From Fidelibacterota bacterium UBA6817 (lineage in GTDB: Bacteria > Fidelibacterota > Fidelibacteria > Fidelibacterales > Fidelibacteraceae): a DNA stretch of 18,898 nucleotides. This document shows positions 12,660 to 18,898 of this stretch, piece by piece. The notes under the pieces were generated by a model. The model made no database searches. It saw only the letters and a program-made list of their open reading frames with translations, and had not been told where the DNA came from. How positions within the stretch are numbered: position 1 is the stretch's first letter; each line of letters begins with the position of its first letter. Where the stretch lies: positions 1 through 18,898 of the forward strand of contig DKER01000216.1 in NCBI GenBank assembly GCA_002452555.1. Direction: 5' to 3'. The position numbers were made by a program, and so were the translations under genes.

Positions 12660-14147
12660 ATGATGGGTAAATCTATGTTAAAATCAATGTCACTTATTCT
12701 GATAACCGGATTCATGATTCTAAGCGGCTGTTCAGCAACAAATCCGCTTTTTCACTCGAAACAGGAACAATCCCAAGTGATCGATAAAATCGATTCTCTG
12801 TTTAATGATCCTCTGTTTGAACATGCTTTTTGGGGTGTACAGATAAAATCTGCTCATACAGGCAAAATATGGTATCAAAAAAATGAAAACCGCATGTTCA
12901 TGCCTGCATCCAATAATAAAATTCCCACATCTTCGGTTGCGTTAACACGGTTTGGTCCGGATTATCGTTTTACCACAACGTTGTCATATAACGGTGAAAT
13001 CCGTGATTCGATCCTCAATGGAGATCTGATTGTTTTCAGTAATGGCGATCCAACACTTTACGAGCGGTTTAATTTTGATTCCCGTGACGTTTTCTTTGAT
13101 TGGGCCCGAATACTCAAGTCACACGGAATCCGGAAAATCACCGGTAGAATTATCGGGGATGACGATGCGTTTGACGATGATCGTTTTGGAGACGGCTGGA
13201 GTTTGAATTATCTGGATATATGGTATGCTGCTGAAGTAAATGCCCTGCAGTTTAATGAAAATTATGTTGATCTGAAATTTTTTCCGCCCCTGACACCTGA
13301 CGGACAACTCCAAATCATACCGAATGTGAGCAGCCAATATTTTTCCATCGATCAGGATGTCGCCATCGGCGATACCGGGAGAACACGCATCAGCGTTACG
13401 AGAGAATTCGGGTCGAATGTTATTGAGATCCGCGGGTATGTGAAAGCCGGATCCTCGACTTTTGAACGATCTCCCACAATTTATAATCCTACCAAATTTT
13501 ATACCGCTGTCCTGAAAGAAGTTCTTGAAGAAAATGGTATAACAGTGGAAGGGAATCCGGTTGATTGTGACGAATTGGACGATATGAACTGGCGTCAGGA
13601 TCAAACTTTGCTGATCGAACATCATTCTCCGCCGTTTCGTGATATCTTAAAGGGACTCATGAAACGGAGCCAGAATATGTATGCCGAGACCATGACGCGC
13701 CTTTTGGGATATGATGAATATGGGCTGGGGTCCTTTTCAAATGGGAAAAAAGTTGTTGAAAAACAACTGGAAATGTGGGGTATCGAACCCGGGACTTATG
13801 TCTATGCCGATGGCTCCGGTCTAAGCCGGTACAATTACTGGAGTCCGGCTCAATTTGTAAAGATCCTTGAAGCTATGTATGATTCTCCTTATTGGCCTGT
13901 TTGGTATGAAATGCAGGCTGTTGCCGGCGTGGACGGCACATTGAAAAATCGCATGAAAGGCACTCCGGCCGAAAAAAATGTCCATGCAAAAACCGGTACC
14001 ATAGCCAACTCCCGGGGGCTGTCAGGGTATGTAACAACTCAGGATGGTGAACTGTTAATTTTTTCATTTCTAATCAACGGACATCTATTGCGTTCAAATG
14101 AAACCGATTTGATTACGGATAAAGTCCTCGAGTTGTTGGCTCAATGA
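12660..14147 (+). CDS. dacB: D-alanyl-D-alanine carboxypeptidase/endopeptidase (PBP4 type, family S13), predicted lipoprotein
   Basis: The 495-residue protein shows all three penicillin-binding active-site motifs: SxxK as SNNK (84-87, nucleophile S84), SxN as SQN (337-339) and KTG (444-446). It also has the large insertion between SxxK and SxN typical of PBP4, and YADGSGLSRYN at 382-392, diagnostic of the family. It would trim or cut peptidoglycan peptides in the periplasm. The N terminus has a lipobox LSGC (C24), so it should be membrane-anchored, whereas many PBP4 proteins carry an ordinary signal peptide. The start ATG directly follows the agmatine deiminase stop (TAAATG), with AAGGA at 12647-12651. 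Co-translation with the agmatine genes is likely, though a functional link is not obvious. Confidence 0.94.
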   Translation: MMGKSMLKSMSLILITGFMILSGCSATNPLFHSKQEQSQVIDKIDSLFNDPLFEHAFWGVQIKSAHTGKIWYQKNENRMFMPASNNKIPTSSVALTRFGPDYRFTTTLSYNGEIRDSILNGDLIVFSNGDPTLYERFNFDSRDVFFDWARILKSHGIRKITGRIIGDDDAFDDDRFGDGWSLNYLDIWYAAEVNALQFNENYVDLKFFPPLTPDGQLQIIPNVSSQYFSIDQDVAIGDTGRTRISVTREFGSNVIEIRGYVKAGSSTFERSPTIYNPTKFYTAVLKEVLEENGITVEGNPVDCDELDDMNWRQDQTLLIEHHSPPFRDILKGLMKRSQNMYAETMTRLLGYDEYGLGSFSNGKKVVEKQLEMWGIEPGTYVYADGSGLSRYNYWSPAQFVKILEAMYDSPYWPVWYEMQAVAGVDGTLKNRMKGTPAEKNVHAKTGTIANSRGLSGYVTTQDGELLIFSFLINGHLLRSNETDLITDKVLELLAQ

Positions 14148-14206
14148 GCGCTGATTTAAAGGTTCTGCCAAACTTCCTGATCTAAACAAAATTTTTATTA
14201 ATATCA

Positions 14207-14282
14207 CCTCCCAACCTCCCAACTTCTGAACGTCTAAACCTTTCAACTTCTGAACCTTTGAACTCATGAACCCCTGAACAGC
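14207..14282. repeat. Short tandem arrays, including period-8 TGAAC-NNN x4
   Basis: Two CCTCCCAAC-like copies (about 14207-14222) and two AACTTCTGAAC copies (14221-14231 and 14245-14255) lead into a period-8 series: TGAACCTT, TGAACTCA, TGAACCCC, TGAACAGC (14251-14282). A GCGAGC-GAA-GCGAGC direct repeat follows at 14281-14295. The 246 bases between the dacB stop and the next start otherwise hold no gene and no clear terminator. Confidence 0.6.
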
Positions 14283-14341
14283 GAGCGAAGCGAGCCTCAA
14301 CCTCTCTTACCAGGAATATTTTTAAACCACTGAACCTCTTC

Positions 14342-14372
14342 TTGAAACAATTGCTCATAATATTCGTATATT
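14342..14372 (+). promoter_or_regulatory. Possible sigma70-type promoter for the BI-1 family gene
   Basis: TTGAAA (14342-14347) and TATATT (14367-14372) are separated by 19 bases, directly upstream of the strong GGAGG ribosome site. The spacing is long and the A/T richness makes chance matches common, so this is tentative. Confidence 0.25.
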
Positions 14373-14393
14373 CTCAGAAAATTGGAGGATAGA

Positions 14394-15122
14394 ATGAATA
14401 ATCTCAGATCTTACGACAGAACAGCATCCAGAGGAACATACACTGCTTCTACGGCAGAAACGGAAGCACAAAAAGAGTTTATTACTAAGGTATTCGGCTG
14501 GATGACGGCCGCTCTTGTGATTACGGGAGTCGTTGCAAGGGGCGTTTTTACTTCGGAAGCACTTCAACAATTTGTATTTGGCACACCCTTTGTGTTCTTT
14601 GCTTTGATTATTGGACAGCTTGGTCTGGTTGTATATTTATCTGCAGCCATTAACCGTATGTCTGCCGCCACTGCAACTTGGACCTTTTTAGGTTATTCAG
14701 CAATAAATGGGCTCACATTGTCTGTTCTGTTTTTTGCTTTCACAAATGAATCCATCGCCTCAACGTTTATTATTACTGCTGCAACGTTCGGTGTTATGGC
14801 GGCCTGGGGATATTTTACAAAGAAAGATTTGACCGGGTTGGGAAGTCTGGCTTTTATGGGCTTAATTGGAATTTTGATTGCATCACTGGTTAATCTTTTC
14901 CTGCGAAGCGAAGGATTGTATTGGATTGTCAGTTATATCGGTGTGCTTGTTTTCACCGGACTTACAGCTTACGATACACAGGCCATTAAAAATATGTATG
15001 CATATGGCGGAGCCGGATCTGAACAAAATCAGAAAGTAGCAGTTTTAGGCGCTCTCCGTTTATATCTTGATTTTATAAATCTGTTTATTATGATGTTGAG
15101 AATAATGGGACGGCGGCGTTAA
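14394..15122 (+). CDS. Bax inhibitor-1/YccA-YetJ family membrane protein
   Basis: I choose ATG 14394, five bases after GGAGG (14384-14388); an in-frame TTG at 14382 would put the ribosome site inside the gene. The 242-residue protein has a polar N-terminal tail of about 30 residues followed by seven hydrophobic segments. Two aspartates in the C-terminal half, D194 (FTGLTAYDTQ) and D226 (LYLDFINLF), match the di-aspartyl pair that gates calcium leak in the Bacillus YetJ structure. It is probably an inner-membrane, pH-sensitive cation-leak or protein-quality-control factor. The precise role is not known in most bacteria. Its stop codon overlaps the stop of the convergent D-aminoacylase gene. 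Confidence 0.93.
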   Translation: MNNLRSYDRTASRGTYTASTAETEAQKEFITKVFGWMTAALVITGVVARGVFTSEALQQFVFGTPFVFFALIIGQLGLVVYLSAAINRMSAATATWTFLGYSAINGLTLSVLFFAFTNESIASTFIITAATFGVMAAWGYFTKKDLTGLGSLAFMGLIGILIASLVNLFLRSEGLYWIVSYIGVLVFTGLTAYDTQAIKNMYAYGGAGSEQNQKVAVLGALRLYLDFINLFIMMLRIMGRRR

Positions 15123-15132
15123 GTCCCGCCGT
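15110..15132. terminator. Possible shared hairpin across two convergent stop codons
   Basis: ACGGCGG (15110-15116) and CCGCCGT (15126-15132) form a perfect 7-bp stem. Its 9-base loop contains both overlapping stop codons (TTAA at 15119-15122). On the plus strand, TTT then an A/T-rich stretch follows; on the minus strand no T-run follows. It may act as a weak bidirectional terminator, but its ends lie within coding sequence and a chance origin is possible. Confidence 0.4.
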
Positions 15133-16714
15133 TTCGCAAAATTTTTCCCGATCTGGTTCCCGAGTGAATTCCATTTTGAAGGATTATTTTACCATTGACA
15201 ATAACAGTATGAATTCCTTCAGGATATTGCTTGGGTTTGACAAAAGTAGCCGTATCCCGGATGGTCTCCGGATCAAATATTGCAATATCTGCATAATACC
15301 CTTCTTCTAAAAGTCCCCGTTTTATAAGTCCCATTTGCTTGGCAGGAAGGTATGTGATTTTATGGATCGCTTCTTCCAGTGAAAATAGGTTTTTCTCCCG
15401 CCGATAATATCCTAAAACCCTTGGGAATGATCCGTAATCCCGGGGATGGGGGTTGCCGATATTCAGGATACCGTATGGCGCCCATGTAACACTGTCGCTG
15501 CCGATTGAGACCCATGGTTGTGCAAGAATCATTTCGGTATTTTCCTCACTCATGGCAAAGCCGGCAATTTCCACGCCATTATCATCATCAATTAATAGTT
15601 TCTTTATAAAATCAAAGGGTTCTAAACCTGTTTCTTCAGCCCCCTGTTTAACCGAATATCCTTCCCAGTGACGGTTTTTGTCATGCCGAACATAACTGAT
15701 GAGGACTCTGTCCGGTCCGCCCATATGGGAAATTTTTAAATTTGTGTACTCTTGAATTTTTTTACACGCCGACGGATCATTCAGTCTGTCCAGAATTTTA
15801 TCTGTTCCTCCCTCACGACTCCACAGGGGAAGAAATATCTCAAGAGTGGTTCCATAAGCAGTATAAGGATACCGGTCCACCCCAACAGGATATCCCTGTT
15901 CTATCATTTCGTTAATATTGGTGATTATATGCTCTGCTTTATGCCAGTTCGGCGTGTTACATGCTTTTAAATGAGATATTTGAACCGGAATATCTGCTTC
16001 ATGACAAATTCGGATTACCTCTCCAACAGCTTCCTCCAGGAAATCCCCTTCATTACGGATATGTGAAGCATAACGCCCTCCTAAAGATTTCATACTTTTA
16101 CATAAGGTGATCAATTCGTCTGTATCGGCATAACTTCCCGGAGCATATTCAAGTCCTGTTGATAACCCCAGACTTCCCTGATCCAGGGTCTCTTTCAACA
16201 AGGCTTTCATTTGTTTGAGCTCTGACGATGCGGGATGACGGTTATTCTTACCCATAACTACGGTTCTCAAATCACCGTGTCCCGTAAAAACACCATAATT
16301 AATGCTAATTCCCGGATATTCCAACTGTTCAAAAAACGAACCCAATGAGTTCCAGTCAGTCTTTATACCAAAAAGGGAAACGTGACGGTCATGCCATTCA
16401 GCATAATTTGATTTGGAGAGGGGATAAGGAGACATGCCGCAGTTCCCGGATATTTCCGTTGTTATCCCCTGACGGATCTTACTTTCAGCATTTCGATTTA
16501 CGAGGAGTTCTGCATGTGAATGGCTGTGAACATCGATAAAACCGGGTGAAACAGCAAAACCCCGGGCATTGATTTCTGTTTTTCCTTTCTCAGGGATACC
16601 TCTGTGAATCTTTATGATTTTATCGTTTTTAACCGCAAGATCAACCGATGCATGGGGACTTCCGTCTCCCCGGTGCAGTTGCCCGTTTCTGATAATCAGA
16701 TCAAAGGTTTCCAT
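15119..16714 (-). CDS. N-acyl-D-amino-acid deacylase (D-aminoacylase), amidohydrolase superfamily
   Basis: This 531-residue metal-dependent hydrolase is predicted to cleave N-acyl-D-amino acids to the free D-amino acid. Metal-site residues in family order are H63 and H65 in DVHSHSH, C92 in SGNCG (the cysteine ligand typical of D-aminoacylases), H218 in ASHIRNEG, H248 in ISHLK, and catalytic D407 in GSDS. The N- and C-terminal segments (about 1-55 and 465-525) form the beta-sandwich typical of the superfamily (NGKIILQNG at the end). There is no signal peptide, so it is cytoplasmic. The ATG abuts the stop of the M14 peptidase gene (TAAATG on the minus strand), so translation is coupled. Related dihydro-orotase-like or N-acyl-D-glutamate enzymes share the fold, so exact substrate preference is open. 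Confidence 0.92.
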   Translation of the reverse strand: METFDLIIRNGQLHRGDGSPHASVDLAVKNDKIIKIHRGIPEKGKTEINARGFAVSPGFIDVHSHSHAELLVNRNAESKIRQGITTEISGNCGMSPYPLSKSNYAEWHDRHVSLFGIKTDWNSLGSFFEQLEYPGISINYGVFTGHGDLRTVVMGKNNRHPASSELKQMKALLKETLDQGSLGLSTGLEYAPGSYADTDELITLCKSMKSLGGRYASHIRNEGDFLEEAVGEVIRICHEADIPVQISHLKACNTPNWHKAEHIITNINEMIEQGYPVGVDRYPYTAYGTTLEIFLPLWSREGGTDKILDRLNDPSACKKIQEYTNLKISHMGGPDRVLISYVRHDKNRHWEGYSVKQGAEETGLEPFDFIKKLLIDDDNGVEIAGFAMSEENTEMILAQPWVSIGSDSVTWAPYGILNIGNPHPRDYGSFPRVLGYYRREKNLFSLEEAIHKITYLPAKQMGLIKRGLLEEGYYADIAIFDPETIRDTATFVKPKQYPEGIHTVIVNGKIILQNGIHSGTRSGKILRNGGT

Positions 16715-18379
16715 TTACCTGATCAGTACGGCTTTTTGCCGGACTGTCCTCTTTGATTGTTCTACCTGAATGATATATACTCCTGAAGAGACTTCTTTTC
16801 CGGTATAATCCTTACCATTCCATACCATATCATATGTGCCTGCCTGCAAGTGTCCGGAAAACAAAAGAGTTATTAACCGCCCAGTTATGTCAAACACTTT
16901 GACCTCAAACAATTCTGAAACTGATGATGATATCGTAAAACGTGTGACAGGATTAAAGGGGTTGGGATAAACCGGACTGACAGCAAAGATTTCCGGTTTC
17001 AGTTTTTTGCTGTCGATAGAAGTAATTCCGGAAGGTGTTACATCTGTGAGTTGACCCTTAAGAATTTCAACACTTTTTAATGTATCCGTTGAATCGGAAT
17101 AATGAAAGCACAGATCATAAAATCCTTCAGAAAGGGGATAATGAAAAAATAAAGTTTCTGTCTTTATCGGAATTTTTAAACGGGAAAGGGTAACAATTTC
17201 CACAGTATCAGGAATCATATCTTCAGGCTGCCAGTCTGCAATGATACCCTGTCCCATATTTTTTATATAGTTTAGAAGGGATCGCTTGTTATACTCCCAG
17301 TATCTTCTTAATGATGAAGACGCAAGCATTTTAATGTTTGTCAGTTCAATTGTCACTTCCTTGCAATGATGAAAATAAGTCATGTAATCCTGTCGGCCGC
17401 CATAAACAGGATACCAGTCCCAGCCGTTTGTTACACCGAGATTGAAGCCGCTCATATATGTCAAAGGACCGTAAAAACGTGCTGTATCAGCATATTCATG
17501 ACTCACGTTTTCAAACCAATGTGTTTCAGAGTGTCTAGCCGGAGAGGAATCCCAGGGATAATTCACACACTCTGCACCGCCGTGGAAATTGACCGACATC
17601 CGAAAATTGCGTTGAGAAGCAAAGTCCATCATAGCCAGGGTTTCCGGCTGCCGGGCAATTGTATTCGGTTGAGAAACGTGGGGGGGGTCGGGGTAATTCC
17701 GGTTGAGATCATAGCTGTTTGCATTATAACGGATCGAACCGACCAGCGAGCTGTCGCTTAAATAATATGCCCCGTCAGGATTGGCGATCGGATTGATCCA
17801 GATTTGTGTTTCATCAAGGATTTTTTGAATATCGTCCGAATAATTATACGATGATAGCAATGTATCAATGAGTCGTAACATGAACACGGAAGCAGCGGTT
17901 TCATCTCCATGCATTTGTGCCGTATAAAAAAATTCCGGTTTCCGGATATTTTCATCAAGATTACCTGTAATACGGGCTGCCAGAAGCAATTTACCGCGAA
18001 CGGAATATCCGATGGTATCAATACGGCACATTCCGGGATAATCTCTTGCAAATGATGCCATCATGTTCAGATATGACTGATATGTCGGATATTTGGACCA
18101 GTTGACATTTCTCAGATCATCATCGGTCATGTCTATACTTTTTGTGTCTCTCAGCGGGAGAATGATCCTGTATGGAATATTATGATTAAGAAAGACTTTC
18201 CACTCACGGTCGTCGGCATAAGCGATAACACTGTCATGATCTGCCGCGTCAATGCTGATTATTCGGGTAATTTCGTTTAAATCAACGTTCTTTCTGCTGA
18301 ATTTAAACTGACGGATTTCAGCATTAAGACATGAGAATATCAGAAAACTTGATATAATAAAAACCAGTTTAATCTTCAT
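16715..18379 (-). CDS. Secreted M14-family zinc carboxypeptidase with C-terminal FlgD-like/sorting-type domain
   Basis: I start at ATG 18379 (554 residues), which begins a signal peptide (MKIKLVFIISSFLIFSCLNA, likely cut near residue 20); a longer frame adds 20 charged residues ahead of it. The peptidase domain (about 95-375) has the zinc motif HGDE (H157, E160), the NPDG block (200-203), DLNRNYP with R227, the third zinc ligand H266 in NFHGG, and the catalytic glutamate E345 in VTIELT. About residues 466-554 form a C-terminal module beginning YPNPFNPVT (470-478) and ending SSGVYIIQVEQ...KAVLIR, as in FlgD-like Ig and type IX-type sorting domains. The enzyme should act outside the cell or on its surface, removing C-terminal residues from peptides. 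The start overlaps the upstream coiled-coil gene by 11 bases. Confidence 0.93.
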   Translation of the reverse strand: MKIKLVFIISSFLIFSCLNAEIRQFKFSRKNVDLNEITRIISIDAADHDSVIAYADDREWKVFLNHNIPYRIILPLRDTKSIDMTDDDLRNVNWSKYPTYQSYLNMMASFARDYPGMCRIDTIGYSVRGKLLLAARITGNLDENIRKPEFFYTAQMHGDETAASVFMLRLIDTLLSSYNYSDDIQKILDETQIWINPIANPDGAYYLSDSSLVGSIRYNANSYDLNRNYPDPPHVSQPNTIARQPETLAMMDFASQRNFRMSVNFHGGAECVNYPWDSSPARHSETHWFENVSHEYADTARFYGPLTYMSGFNLGVTNGWDWYPVYGGRQDYMTYFHHCKEVTIELTNIKMLASSSLRRYWEYNKRSLLNYIKNMGQGIIADWQPEDMIPDTVEIVTLSRLKIPIKTETLFFHYPLSEGFYDLCFHYSDSTDTLKSVEILKGQLTDVTPSGITSIDSKKLKPEIFAVSPVYPNPFNPVTRFTISSSVSELFEVKVFDITGRLITLLFSGHLQAGTYDMVWNGKDYTGKEVSSGVYIIQVEQSKRTVRQKAVLIR

Positions 18380-18898
18380 CTTGACCGGATTCCTTTTGTG
18401 TATCCAGTGAATCCGCCGTTGTATCAGACATAATTTCATTTGACCGGATTTGTGACGTAAGGTCTTCCTGCAGGAATCTCATTTGAGAATAGAGTTCTGC
18501 CTGAGTCTGAATCAATTCAAGCATTTGAACCTGAATGGTATTAAGACGATCGGTCAGGCCTGTTATTGTTACATTCAATGAATCCATGATCAATTCATTT
18601 TTACTGTCGAACTGATCAGCCACGTCCTTAATTTGTAACATCAGCGAATCATAGGCTGCAATGATCGAATACTGCCTGCCTGACAGGATTTCCTGTTTAT
18701 CCATAACCTTTTGATGTCGCCTTTCAATTTCTCTCACATGCTTGTCGGATGAGAATTTTATAATATCCATAATGGATGATTCCACGATGGAAAGGTCTTC
18801 TCTGAGAAAATGCTGATGTTGAACGACGGTTCGAACCTTCTGGTTAAGAGAATCCATGTTTTCTTTTAAAAGGCCCATCTGCTTCTGAACTAAAACGC
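18369..18898 (-). CDS. Coiled-coil protein of unknown function (5' end cut by window)
   Basis: The frame is open to the window edge: the codons before an internal ATG at 18878 (VLVQKQ) are in frame without a stop, so the true start probably lies outside. At least 175 residues are visible. They are almost entirely polar and helical with heptad-like spacing of L, I, V and M (for example MDSLNQKVRTVV, LNTIQVQMLELIQ), and end in an acidic tail rich in S, T, D and E. No signal peptide or catalytic motif is visible in the part present. The residue pattern suggests a long coiled coil or a filament/adaptor. It is the first visible gene of the operon with the M14 peptidase and D-aminoacylase and overlaps the peptidase start by 11 bases. 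I do not recognise a family. Confidence 0.75.
   Translation of the reverse strand, partial: VLVQKQMGLLKENMDSLNQKVRTVVQHQHFLREDLSIVESSIMDIIKFSSDKHVREIERRHQKVMDKQEILSGRQYSIIAAYDSLMLQIKDVADQFDSKNELIMDSLNVTITGLTDRLNTIQVQMLELIQTQAELYSQMRFLQEDLTSQIRSNEIMSDTTADSLDTQKESGQDED

Noticed and set aside
18380..18439. A 20-residue N-terminal extension of the M14 peptidase
   Set aside because: It would place charged residues before an evident signal peptide that begins at ATG 18379.

Overview
The window is bacterial and gene-dense, with 15 supported protein genes and one tRNA-Lys. The proteins indicate a Gram-negative envelope: there are two clear lipoprotein signals (superoxide dismutase and a PBP4-type peptidase), a secreted M14 peptidase and a signal-peptide-bearing methyltransferase. 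The C-terminal module of the M14 peptidase (a PNPFNP motif followed by an FlgD-like Ig fold) is typical of the Fibrobacteres-Chlorobi-Bacteroidetes wider group, including Marinimicrobia-, Cloacimonetes- and Calditrichia-type lineages. I infer a member of that broad group. The sequence alone does not let me name the phylum.

Layout. From 1 to 3069 on the minus strand, a secreted PCMT-type methyltransferase is translationally coupled to a multi-spanning membrane protein with a spermidine-synthase-like domain. Positions 3070-3538 hold no gene. They contain two related palindromic elements and several short tandem arrays of different unit length. A minus-strand lipoprotein Fe/Mn superoxide dismutase follows, then a small single-domain asparaginase-family protein (plus) that converges on and overlaps a DUF4416 protein (minus). 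From 5616 to 8351 on the plus strand is a two-component pair: a soluble PAS histidine kinase and an NtrC-like regulator whose AAA+ domain lacks the GAFTGA loop. A tRNA-Lys(TTT) and a terminator follow.

From 8553 to 14147 on the plus strand are a GNAT acetyltransferase and then a tightly packed agmatine deiminase cluster: putrescine carbamoyltransferase-like enzyme, APC-type antiporter and agmatine deiminase, ending in an abutting D-Ala-D-Ala carboxypeptidase. The first three of these would take up agmatine, deiminate it to N-carbamoylputrescine, cleave that to putrescine and carbamoyl phosphate, and export putrescine. The carbamate kinase that would harvest ATP is not in the window. A Bax-inhibitor-1 family membrane protein (plus) then converges, stop codon on stop codon, with a minus-strand operon of coiled-coil protein, secreted M14 carboxypeptidase and D-aminoacylase. 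That operon looks like peptide or D-amino-acid scavenging or cell-wall turnover.

I see no transposase, integrase, phage gene or CRISPR array. The most unusual points are the sigma54-type regulator without its sigma54-contact loop, the lipoprotein SOD, the PCMT enzyme with an export signal, and the repeat-packed intergenic region at 3070-3538.
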